A DNA stretch of 64,000 nt from Pseudomonas sp. GR 6-02 (GTDB lineage: Bacteria; Pseudomonadota; Gammaproteobacteria; Pseudomonadales; Pseudomonadaceae). Positions 1-7,748 of the stretch are shown one piece after another. The translations under genes and the position numbers were made by a program. Each line of letters opens with the position of its first letter. The first letter of the stretch is position 1. The DNA is taken from contig NZ_CP011567.1 in NCBI RefSeq assembly GCF_001655615.1, forward strand, positions 3,171,001 through 3,235,000, read 5' to 3'. Below the pieces are notes generated by a model. It was not told the origin of the DNA and ran no database searches. It was given only the letters and a program-made list of their open reading frames with translations.

Positions 1-1123
1 CAATGGCGCCGACGACACGATCGACATCATCGGTGGTCATGTCGGGGAACAACGGGATCGAACACAGCCGCGCCGAGTTCCATTCGGTGTTGGGCAGGTA
101 GATGTTGGGGAAACGCTGCCGGTAGTAAGTGTGCAGGTGGGTGGCGATGAAGTGAATACCTGTGCCGATGTTCTGTTCCTGCAACGCCTTCATGAACGCC
201 TCGCGATCCAGCCCGCAACGTTCGGCGTCGATGCGCAGGATGAACAGATGCCAGGCGTGCTGTTGCGCATGGGCCGGAATGGCCAGCGGTTGCACCGGCA
301 GGCCTTCAAGGCGTTGCAGGTAGGTCTGGGCCAGCTCTGTGCGCTTGGCGTTGATCGCGTCCAGGCGTTCCAGCTGAACCAGGGCGATGGCGGCATTGAT
401 GTCGGCCAGGTTGTACTTGAAGCCGGGTTCGATCACCTGGGCCTGGGGTTTGCGGCCGTGGGTGAGGCGGTCGTAGGCGTCGACGCCCAGGCCATGGAAC
501 TTGAGCATGCGTACCCGATTGGCCAGGGCTTCATCGTCGCTGACGAACATCGCGCCCTCGGCGCAGGTCATGTTCTTGATCGCGTGGAACGAGAAGATCG
601 CCGTGCCTTGGGCGCCGACATGCCGACCTTTATAGAAAGTGCCCGCTGCGTGAGCCGCGTCTTCGATGACGGTGATGCCATGTTTGTCGGCCAGAGCGTA
701 GAGCGGATCGAGGTCGAATGCCGCGCCGGCGTAATGCACCGGAATGATTGCCTTGGTGCGAGGCGTGATCGCCGCTTCGATGCTCTCCAGGTCGCTCATC
801 AACGTGTCGCGGTCAACGTCGACAAAAACCGGCGTCGCACCGAGCAGGCAGATCATGTTGGCGGTCGACACCCAGGTCTGGGACGGAGTGATGACTTCGT
901 CACCGGGACCGATACCCAAGGCCAACAAAGTAATGTGCATGCCACCGGTGGCCGAGGACAATGCGACGGCATGCCGACAGCCGACATAGTTGGCGAAGTG
1001 TTCTTCCAGTTGCTGGTTTTTCGGCCCGGTAGTGATCCAGCCAGAGCGCAGTACTTGCTCTACCGCAGCAATTTCTTCATCGCCGATACTCGGGCGAGAG
1101 AAGGGGAGAAACGCCTGACTCAT
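1..1123 (-). CDS. arnB: UDP-4-amino-4-deoxy-L-arabinose aminotransferase, 3' end beyond window
   Basis: This PLP enzyme transfers an amino group from glutamate to UDP-4-keto-pentose, giving UDP-Ara4N, the donor for lipid A modification that confers polymyxin resistance. I translated the reverse strand. It starts [18 protein letters not shown] and continues through the DegT/DnrJ/EryC1 hallmarks: the substrate-binding GWITTGPK region, the [14 protein letters not shown] stretch, an EDAAHA segment, and a [10 protein letters not shown] segment holding the PLP lysine. The start codon is at 1121-1123 with GAGGTG just upstream. About 374 of roughly 380 residues are inside the window, so only the last few are missing. 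The remaining arn genes (arnC, A, D, T, E, F) would be expected past the left edge. The 344-aa plus-strand frame over this gene is its shadow. Confidence 0.93.
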   Translation of the reverse strand, partial: MSQAFLPFSRPSIGDEEIAAVEQVLRSGWITTGPKNQQLEEHFANYVGCRHAVALSSATGGMHITLLALGIGPGDEVITPSQTWVSTANMICLLGATPVFVDVDRDTLMSDLESIEAAITPRTKAIIPVHYAGAAFDLDPLYALADKHGITVIEDAAHAAGTFYKGRHVGAQGTAIFSFHAIKNMTCAEGAMFVSDDEALANRVRMLKFHGLGVDAYDRLTHGRKPQAQVIEPGFKYNLADINAAIALVQLERLDAINAKRTELAQTYLQRLEGLPVQPLAIPAHAQQHAWHLFILRIDAERCGLDREAFMKALQEQNIGTGIHFIATHLHTYYRQRFPNIYLPNTEWNSARLCSIPLFPDMTTDDVDRVVGAI

Positions 1124-1223
1124 GGGCACCTCGGAACTGAAAAAAAATTAGACTATCAGGCTTGAACGTTGGATCCAACATCAGCGTAGACGCTAAAACA
1201 AAAGCGGCATCAAGCAGTTGCCA

Positions 1224-1242
1224 GTAATTTGTGACAAATTAC
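1224..1242. promoter_or_regulatory. Perfect 8-bp inverted repeat upstream of arnB
   Basis: The sequence GTAATTTG-TGA-CAAATTAC is a perfect dyad about 100 bases before the arnB start codon. It has no U-tract, so it looks more like an operator than a terminator. The binding protein is unknown. Confidence 0.4.
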
Positions 1243-1326
1243 ATCGGTTGACTTTGCTTGTCATGCCCGACGGGTTGGACGCTATCAAGACGCCATCTGT
1301 GATCCGTTGAGGGTAAGCGCGATTTT

Positions 1327-1345
1327 GTGAAAGGAACATGAAAAA
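1327..1345. promoter_or_regulatory. Direct-repeat site, copy A (possible OmpR-type regulator site)
   Basis: GTGAAAGGAACATGAAAAA holds two TGAAA elements spaced 11 bases apart, the geometry OmpR-family regulators use. Sixteen of 19 bases match a second site at 14583-14601. Read on the minus strand, the flanking sequence resembles the published Pseudomonas ColR motif ending in TTTTTCAC, with mismatches. It lies about 200 bases upstream of arnB. Confidence 0.35.
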
Positions 1346-1538
1346 CCGGTAGGTGATTCGTTTTATTTCAAGCCCATACAGGCACTGTTCAGGCTTCTAC
1401 CGGCTCATCGCATTTTTTGTAGGGAAAGGCGTACAGAAGTGTCTGCCTTGATGGACTTGCGCTGCATTGCTTAGTTGTTTTTTTGAATTGTTATATTCGG
1501 GGGCGATTTCGTTTCTCGCCCGTTACCGATTCAAAAGC

Positions 1539-2609
1539 TTAAGGTTCGCTCAGTACATGAGCATGGCCGATGGTCGACACATGAACCTCGCTCCCAGCGG
1601 GTGGCGCATGCATGCCGGAACTGCGCACCAGCAATGAACGCCCCGGACGGTCATCAGCGTTCAACGTCTGCAATTCCACGGTCAATGTGCAGGTATTACC
1701 GCCGAAGTCGCATTCGGTGACCACGCCGCGACAGCCGTCCTGTTGCTCCAGGCCGTGGGGCGCGCTGATCAGCTGAAGTTGCTCGGGGCGCAGCATGATT
1801 TGCGCTGATCGGTTGTTTCTGTGGTTGTTGACCGGTATGCGACCCAGATCGCAATGAGCCCAACCCGCTTCGATTCTGGCCGGCATGACCACGGCATCCC
1901 CGAGAAACAGGGCGGTTTGTTCATCGGCGGGATAGCGGTAAAGGTCCAGCGGATGTCCGGATTGCACTAGCCGGCCCTGACGCATCACCGCCAACTGATC
2001 GGCGAATGACAACGCTTCACTTTGATCGTGAGTCACCAGAATGGTCGTGACACCGGCGTCAGCCAGAAGCCTTGCGACCAATTTGCGCATGGCGGCGCGC
2101 AAACCGGTATCGAGTGCCGAAAACGGCTCGTCCAGCAACATCAGCCGTGGTTGTTGCGCCAGGGCCCGGGCCAGCGCGACACGCTGTTGCTGGCCGCCGG
2201 AGAGTTCATGCGGCCAACGATTGGCCATACTCGAGTCCAGTGCCACGCTGTCCATCAACTCGGCGACACGTTCCTGTTTGGCAACGCCCTTGGCCGCCAG
2301 CCCGAAACCGATGTTGGCGGCTACGGTCATGTGCGGGAACAGCGCACCATCCTGCGGAACATAGCCGATCAAGCGTTGATGCGCGGGGACCTCGCGGGTG
2401 CCGTCGACCAGCATTTGACCATTGAGCGCAAGGCTGCCCGAGTCCGGGAACTCGAAACCGGCGATCATTCGCAGCAAGGTGGTCTTGCCCGAACCGGACG
2501 GGCCGACGATCACCGTACGGCTTCCCGTCGGCACCGACAGGCTGATGTTCTCCAGGGCTCGGTGAGAACCGTAGGACTTGCAGATCGAGTGGAGTTCAAG
2601 AGCGTTCAT
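1539..2609 (-). CDS. fbpC: Iron(III)-type ABC transporter ATPase
   Basis: The 356-aa ATPase drives import through the adjacent permease. The sequence shows Walker [10 protein letters not shown] at residues 36-44, the Q-loop, the signature LSGGQQQR near 135, Walker B LMLLDEP near 155, the VTHD switch histidine near 190, and a C-terminal TOBE-type regulatory domain with LRPEQL near 275. It is the last gene of a three-gene operon and its start overlaps the permease stop by 4 bases (ATGA), implying translational coupling. Length and order match FbpC/AfuC ferric importers. Related thiamine or polyamine ATPases look similar, so the substrate is assigned from the binding protein and the Fur-like box upstream. 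Confidence 0.85.
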   Translation of the reverse strand: MNALELHSICKSYGSHRALENISLSVPTGSRTVIVGPSGSGKTTLLRMIAGFEFPDSGSLALNGQMLVDGTREVPAHQRLIGYVPQDGALFPHMTVAANIGFGLAAKGVAKQERVAELMDSVALDSSMANRWPHELSGGQQQRVALARALAQQPRLMLLDEPFSALDTGLRAAMRKLVARLLADAGVTTILVTHDQSEALSFADQLAVMRQGRLVQSGHPLDLYRYPADEQTALFLGDAVVMPARIEAGWAHCDLGRIPVNNHRNNRSAQIMLRPEQLQLISAPHGLEQQDGCRGVVTECDFGGNTCTLTVELQTLNADDRPGRSLLVRSSGMHAPPAGSEVHVSTIGHAHVLSEP

Positions 2610-4207
2610 CGGCCAGCCGTGCGTTTGGATTGATGGTAAAGAAGTCCGGTTAACGGAAGCGACAGCAGAATCATGAGCAAGGCATAGGGCGCCGCGGCGG
2701 CATAGTCGATTTCACTGGTCATTGCCCAGAAACCGGTAGCCAGGGTGCGCGTGCCATTGGGGGCGAGCAGCAGGGTGGCGGTCAACTCATTGCTGACCGC
2801 CAGAAACACCAGCGCAGCGCCGGCGGCAGCACCGGGTGCGGCCAGGCGCAGAGTGATCAGCCACAACGCCCGACCAGGCGAACGGCCGAGGCTGCGCGCC
2901 ATGTTCTCCAGTTCCACCGGCGCCTGGGCGATGCCTGCGCGCAAACTCACCAGGGCGCGGGGCAAAAACATCAGTAAATACGCCAGCAGCACCGTGATGG
3001 TGGTCTGGTAAATCGGCCGGGCAAAATGAATCGTCAGCGTTACCAGCGCCAGCGCAACGACAATCCCCGGCAACGCGCTGGTAATGTAGTTGCAGCTTTC
3101 CAGTACACGTTGCAACGGGCCCGGTGAGCGAATCGACAGCCAGGCGATCGGGATGGCCGCGCATGTGGTAATGAGCGCGCCGGCGGCCCCGAGCATCAGC
3201 GTCTGCTCCAGCGCCGGCAGCAGTTCGCTCAGGTTCCAGACTGGCGCGCCACCGTCGATCAGCCACTTGCCAAGGGTGATCAACGGCACACCGAGTGCCA
3301 GCACACAGGTCATGCCTTGCAGCGTCAGCGCGAGCAGGGTGGTGCGCAACTTCAAGCGCACAATCCTTTGTTCGCGCGCGCTTCCCGACCCGACCCGGGC
3401 GTAGCGCGCCGTGCCGCGAGCAGCCGACTCGGCCGTCAGCATGGCCAGGCAGCAGAGCGCGAGGACGCCGGCCAGCATATTGGCGGCAGGCCCGTTGAAG
3501 GTGGACTTGAACTGATCGAAGATGGCCGTGGTGAAGGTGTCGAAGCGAATCATCGCGTACAGACCGTACTCGGCCAGCAGGTGCAGCCCCACCAGCAAGG
3601 CACCGCCGCAGATGGCCAGGCGCAACTGCGGCAGCACCACGCGAAAGAACACTGCCCAGGGCTTGAGCCCCAACGACTCGGAGACATCTTCGATAGCCGG
3701 ATCGAGCCGGCGCAAAGTCGCTGCTATCGGCAGGTAAAGAAACGGGAAATAGGCGATGACCGACACCAGAACGCCGGCAAACAGGCCATGAATCGGTGGC
3801 ACCAGACTGACCCACGCATAGCTGTGCACGAATGCCGGCACCGCCAGCGGCGCCGTCGCCAACAGCGACCACCAGCGCCGCCCCGGCAAGTTGGTGCGTT
3901 CCGTCAACCAGGCCAGCGCCAGACCCAGTGCGATGCACAAGGGAATGGTGAGCACCACCAGCAGCACGGTGTTGATCAGCAACTCGCCGACGCGTGGGCG
4001 CCATACCAGCGTCACCAGCGTCGCCCAGCCAGTCTGCACCGATACGCCGATCACGAAAGCAATCGGCAGCAACGCCAGCAACGACATCAGCACCGACAGG
4101 CTAATCACCCAGGCGCCGCCGCGGCCCGAGAAGACGCCGCGAGAGCGTGCGCGCAAGTTTACAGAGGACGCCGCAGCGACCTCTGCCGGTAGCGTTTCAG
4201 GCAACAA
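2606..4207 (-). CDS. fbpB: Iron(III)-type ABC transporter permease, fused double domain
   Basis: This 533-aa inner-membrane protein contains two binding-protein-dependent transport domains in one chain, as in FbpB/HitB. About twelve hydrophobic segments are visible, with the ATPase-contacting EAA-type loops around residues 175-195 ([12 protein letters not shown]) and 430-445 ([13 protein letters not shown]). The gene starts immediately after the stop of the substrate-binding gene (4208) and overlaps the ATPase gene by 4 bases. The duplicated architecture and tight spacing argue for a ferric iron importer rather than a two-permease polyamine system. Confidence 0.86.
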   Translation of the reverse strand: MLPETLPAEVAAASSVNLRARSRGVFSGRGGAWVISLSVLMSLLALLPIAFVIGVSVQTGWATLVTLVWRPRVGELLINTVLLVVLTIPLCIALGLALAWLTERTNLPGRRWWSLLATAPLAVPAFVHSYAWVSLVPPIHGLFAGVLVSVIAYFPFLYLPIAATLRRLDPAIEDVSESLGLKPWAVFFRVVLPQLRLAICGGALLVGLHLLAEYGLYAMIRFDTFTTAIFDQFKSTFNGPAANMLAGVLALCCLAMLTAESAARGTARYARVGSGSAREQRIVRLKLRTTLLALTLQGMTCVLALGVPLITLGKWLIDGGAPVWNLSELLPALEQTLMLGAAGALITTCAAIPIAWLSIRSPGPLQRVLESCNYITSALPGIVVALALVTLTIHFARPIYQTTITVLLAYLLMFLPRALVSLRAGIAQAPVELENMARSLGRSPGRALWLITLRLAAPGAAAGAALVFLAVSNELTATLLLAPNGTRTLATGFWAMTSEIDYAAAAPYALLMILLSLPLTGLLYHQSKRTAGR

Positions 4208-5224
4208 TTAGAGCAACCCGGCCTGGGTCATCAGCTCAACCGCCTTTTTGCTGTCGAGTTTCGAGACGTCGACAGTCGGAGCGTCGAGTTGCTGCAGCGG
4301 CACCAGTTTCGGATTGGACTCTGCATTCTTGCCCACGGCGTATTCAAACGAGTTGCCGTTCTTGAGGATCGCCTGGCCGTCTTTGCCGGTAATCCATTTC
4401 AGGAATGCCTGAGCCTGTTCCTTGTGTTGACTGGAGGCCAGGACGCCACCGCCGGACAGGCTGACAAAGGCACCTGGATCCTTGTGTTTGAAGTAGCTCA
4501 GCGAGGTGTTCTTGCTGTTCTCGCCGGTCTTGGACTGATCGACGAAGCTGTAATAGTGATAGATCACGCCGCTGTCGATCTGACCGGCATTGACCGCCTT
4601 GAGCACGGCGCTGTTGCCCCGGTAGGCGGTGAAGTTGGTTTTCATCGCTTTCAGCCAGTCGAGGGTGGCGGCTTCACCCTTGAGTTCCAGTACCGCTGCG
4701 ACGATGGCCTGGAAGTCGGCACCGGCTGGCGAAGCGGCCCAGCGACCTTTCCAGTTCGGTGCGGCGAGGTCCATCAACGATTTTGGCAAGTCTGCTTCAG
4801 CCAGCTTGCTTGGGTTATAGACGAACACCGTGGAGCGTGCGGCAATCCCTACCCATTTGCCATGCGCCGGACGATAGGCCGCGCCCACTTGTTCCAGCGT
4901 GCTCGGCGCAACCGGTGCAAACAGCCCCGCGTTGTCGACCAGCACCATCGCCGGGGAGTTTTCGGTCAGGAACACGTCGGCCGGGGAGGCTGCACCTTCC
5001 TGCACGAGCTGATTGCCCATCTCGGTGTCGTCGCCATTGCGCACGGTCACTTTGATGCCGGTTTCCTTGGTGAAACCTTCGACCCAGGATTTGGTCAGGC
5101 TTTCGTGTTGAGCGTTGTAGACCACGATACCCTCCGTCTGCGCAGCGGCATACACGTGACCGGCGCTGAGGAAAGCAGTGGTCAGCAATGCGTTTTTAAG
5201 GAACGAGGGGATACGGGAAATCAT
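4208..5224 (-). CDS. fbpA: Iron(III)-type periplasmic substrate-binding protein
   Basis: This 338-aa extracytoplasmic solute-binding protein begins MISRIPSFLKN and has a signal peptide ending near HVYAAAQ. The mature part opens with GIVVYNAQHESL, typical of FbpA-class ferric-binding proteins. YHYYS near the middle of the protein is a candidate for the tyrosine pair that binds iron in this family. An upstream in-frame extension to 5344 is open, but the start at 5222-5224 has AGGAG 10 bases before it and sits correctly at the signal peptide. It is first in the fbpA-fbpB-fbpC operon and lies 52 bases below a Fur-like box. Confidence 0.87.
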   Translation of the reverse strand: MISRIPSFLKNALLTTAFLSAGHVYAAAQTEGIVVYNAQHESLTKSWVEGFTKETGIKVTVRNGDDTEMGNQLVQEGAASPADVFLTENSPAMVLVDNAGLFAPVAPSTLEQVGAAYRPAHGKWVGIAARSTVFVYNPSKLAEADLPKSLMDLAAPNWKGRWAASPAGADFQAIVAAVLELKGEAATLDWLKAMKTNFTAYRGNSAVLKAVNAGQIDSGVIYHYYSFVDQSKTGENSKNTSLSYFKHKDPGAFVSLSGGGVLASSQHKEQAQAFLKWITGKDGQAILKNGNSFEYAVGKNAESNPKLVPLQQLDAPTVDVSKLDSKKAVELMTQAGLL

Positions 5225-5275
5225 TCTGTTGACGGCTCCTGTTTTTTTAGTCAACACGCGCAGATTCATTATGGG

Positions 5276-5294
5276 AACAATGCGAATCATTTGC
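5276..5294 (-). promoter_or_regulatory. Fur-like box upstream of the iron ABC operon
   Basis: Read on the minus strand, GCAAATGATTCGCATTGTT matches the 19-bp Fur consensus at about 12 positions, including the ATGAT core and the CATT arm. Its place 52-70 bases before the chosen fbpA start fits iron repression of the operon. Confidence 0.6.
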
Positions 5295-5489
5295 ATGTTT
5301 GAGTCGCCGCGAATGTAGAGCGCCAAATGAGAAAAAAACGTCAAAAAAATCGTAAATAGATGTCATTTCACGGTCGACGGAAAACTTGAGCCGACACGGT
5401 GGTGGGCAACTTTCAAGCGATATCTTCGATCGGAGTGTGGCCTTGGGCCTCTTGGCTGAACTTTGGCCTGGTCTGAGGTGACGTGGGGC

Positions 5490-6905
5490 TCAAGGCTTAT
5501 AACGCATCATGGCAATGGTCACGCGTGTTCCTGTCTGCGGCGTACTTTGAACCGTCAGATGTCCACCCAGTCTTTCGACAATCCGCTTGCAGTGGGCAAA
5601 GCCAAGCCCGAACGACGATGATTGCGACCGTGCGGCGTCGGCACGGAAAAACACTTGCCCCAATTGCCGGACTTCTTGCGCGGACATGCCTGCACCGTTA
5701 TCGGTGATCCGGATGATCAAACCGCTGCCCGGATGTTCGTCCAGCGTGACGTCGACGGCGCCGCCGGCCGGGGTGTACTTGATGGCGTTGTCCAGCAGGT
5801 TGCCAAACACCACTTCCCACTGTTCCGGTCCTCCGGCGACTTGGGCCTGATAATCCTCCAGCAGATGCAGGGAGAGACTGAGACCTTTGAGTTCGGCAGC
5901 CTTGCGCCAACGCTCGACGGCATTGAGCGCATTGTCATTCAACCCGCTTGCCTGCCCGGCAATCTCGGCGGTGCCCTCCAGTTGCGCAAGGTCCAACAGG
6001 CCGAGAGACAGGCGCTTGAGCACCTGCATTTCGGCCAGCACATCACGACAGGTCTGGGCGTAATCTTCGGCGTGCCGTGGCCGCGCCAGAATGACCTCTA
6101 GCGCAGAGGTCACGGCAGCAATCGGCGTCTTCAGTTCATGGGAGGCGTTGGCGATAAACAGCCGTTGATGTTCCAGCACCTCCTGAACCGCCGCTTCCAT
6201 TTGCGCGTAGCTGTCGAACAGCAGTTTTTCTTCCGCCGAGTGCGCCTCGAACACCACCCGGCGGGTGAATTCCGGCGGCTTCAAGGTGCGCAGTTGTCGA
6301 GCGAAATGGCGAAGGTTGCGGGTGGAGAGCGACACCACGATAAAACTGCCAAGCGTCGTCAACAGCAATATCCCTATCGCGGCCAGCGCCACCACCCGTT
6401 TGAAGGCGTTGACCGCATTGAGCACCGGTTGCGCGTTGGTGGCCACCAGCAGCCTGGCTTTCAGCGGGCCTTCGGGGCTGGCGCGCTCAAGGTCGCCCAT
6501 CTGTGCGATCCATTTCTCGTGACCGACATCGAACAGGAACGTCTCTTCGTCGCCCGCGCGAACCTGACTCATGGCCTCGCGAAGCGCTTTGCGCATTGAC
6601 GGCGTTGGTCCCCAGGATTCTTGCAGCATCTCACCCGATATCGATGACAAGTCAAAAAACAGGTCGTGATCGTGATCCAGTTCCGAGGCGAATTCACCCT
6701 GGCGCTGATAGACCAACTGCGCGTTTTCGACGCTGATCAGCGACTCGATGACGTCCGACTGGGTATCGAGATGGTGCCGCAGTTCATCGAGCCGGGTGGT
6801 TTGCACCCAATGACTCAGCCACACATAGCCGACGAGCAACACACACGCCTGAACCACGAACAGCGTGAGCGCGATTTTGATGTTCAGTGCCAGGTTACGC
6901 CACAC
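5490..6905 (-). CDS. Two-component sensor histidine kinase
   Basis: This 471-aa membrane kinase has one N-terminal transmembrane helix (about residues 9-29), a periplasmic sensor of some 130 residues, a second helix (about 165-187), a HAMP-like linker, a HisKA domain with the phosphorylated histidine in NASHELKTPIAAV near residue 255, and an ATPase domain with the N-box (FGNLLDNAIKYTP near 370), G1 (ITDNGAGM) and G2 (FGLGFAHCKR) motifs. It overlaps the upstream response regulator by 11 bases, so the two form an operon. The operon is divergent from the SecDF-like gene, which may be a target. The sensor domain does not identify the signal. Confidence 0.88.
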   Translation of the reverse strand: MWRNLALNIKIALTLFVVQACVLLVGYVWLSHWVQTTRLDELRHHLDTQSDVIESLISVENAQLVYQRQGEFASELDHDHDLFFDLSSISGEMLQESWGPTPSMRKALREAMSQVRAGDEETFLFDVGHEKWIAQMGDLERASPEGPLKARLLVATNAQPVLNAVNAFKRVVALAAIGILLLTTLGSFIVVSLSTRNLRHFARQLRTLKPPEFTRRVVFEAHSAEEKLLFDSYAQMEAAVQEVLEHQRLFIANASHELKTPIAAVTSALEVILARPRHAEDYAQTCRDVLAEMQVLKRLSLGLLDLAQLEGTAEIAGQASGLNDNALNAVERWRKAAELKGLSLSLHLLEDYQAQVAGGPEQWEVVFGNLLDNAIKYTPAGGAVDVTLDEHPGSGLIIRITDNGAGMSAQEVRQLGQVFFRADAARSQSSSFGLGFAHCKRIVERLGGHLTVQSTPQTGTRVTIAMMRYKP

Positions 6906-7560
6906 GAAGGATCAACCCTTTGCCGCGAACGGTTTCAATCTCGACGTCGGCCCCAGCCAACTTGCGTCGCAGGCGATTGAGCAGCACGTCCAGGCTGTTG
7001 CTGTCCGGCTCGCTGTCGAAAGGGTAGAGCAACCCCAGCAATACCGTGCGGGTCTGCAACTGATTCGCCTTGCCGGCCAGCGCCACCAGTAGATTGTATT
7101 CCATGCCCGTGAGATCCAGCGGACGGTCGCCGATGCTGACCCGCAAGGTGTCGAGTTCGATGTTCAGATTGCCCAGTGTCAGCGATTTCGAGCCACGGGC
7201 GATCGAGCGCCGATAGAGGGCATTGAGCCGCGACACCAATTCGATCATTTCGAAAGGTTTGCTCAGATAATCGTCGGCGCCGCGATCCAGGCCCTGCACC
7301 CGATCCACTACTTCGCTTCTGGCCGTGACCATGATCACCGGCACGTCGTTGCCCTTGCCGCGCACCACGCTGAGTACTTCCAGACCCGATATCTGCGGCA
7401 GCATCCAGTCCAGCACCAACACGTCGTATTCACTGGCATCGGCATAGTACAAGGCCTCTTTGCCGTCCCTGGCCAGATCCACCACCCAGCCTTCTTCCTC
7501 AAGCCCGCGCTTGATGCTGTTACCCAGCAGGGCATTGTCTTCGGCCACCAGAACCTTCAT
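6895..7560 (-). CDS. OmpR/PhoB-family response regulator
   Basis: This 221-aa regulator has a receiver domain with acidic residues E7 and D8, phospho-acceptor D51 (VLVLDWMLP) and the conserved lysine in YLSKPFE, followed by a winged-helix DNA-binding domain with the usual SLDVLLNRLRRKL recognition helix. The open frame extends to 7623, but the ATG at 7558-7560 begins the canonical MKVLVAEDN and has AGGAAG upstream, so I chose it. It is co-transcribed with the kinase (11-base overlap). The 188-base gap to the SecDF-like gene holds both promoters. Confidence 0.9.
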   Translation of the reverse strand: MKVLVAEDNALLGNSIKRGLEEEGWVVDLARDGKEALYYADASEYDVLVLDWMLPQISGLEVLSVVRGKGNDVPVIMVTARSEVVDRVQGLDRGADDYLSKPFEMIELVSRLNALYRRSIARGSKSLTLGNLNIELDTLRVSIGDRPLDLTGMEYNLLVALAGKANQLQTRTVLLGLLYPFDSEPDSNSLDVLLNRLRRKLAGADVEIETVRGKGLILRVA

Positions 7561-7748
7561 CGCTCGCTTCCTGATCAGGCATTGCAGGCGTGCATTCATT
7601 GCATGTCCGGCACGCACTGGCAAGCCGTCGCACAGCCATGTGACTTCGTTAACAAGCGGTTCATTTTCGCTTCTTTAGACTGCCCGCCAGTGGTGAGCGA
7701 GCCCTTCGGCTTCGATTCGCTTTTCAGTCCCTTTTCTGGATTTCTTCC

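Larger units (their letters stand above)
1124..1538. other. Intergenic region between arnB and the iron ABC operon
   Basis: These 415 bases contain no credible gene. They should carry the arnB promoter (reading left) and the end of the fbp operon transcript. Two dyad or direct-repeat elements are listed separately. A short hairpin at 1501-1521 (GGGCGA/TCGCCC, 9-nt loop) could end the iron-transport transcript but has no U-tract. Confidence 0.6.

Noticed and set aside
131..1165. 344-aa plus-strand open frame
   Set aside because: It is the antisense shadow of arnB; its translation has no domain and the minus strand reads a clear aminotransferase.
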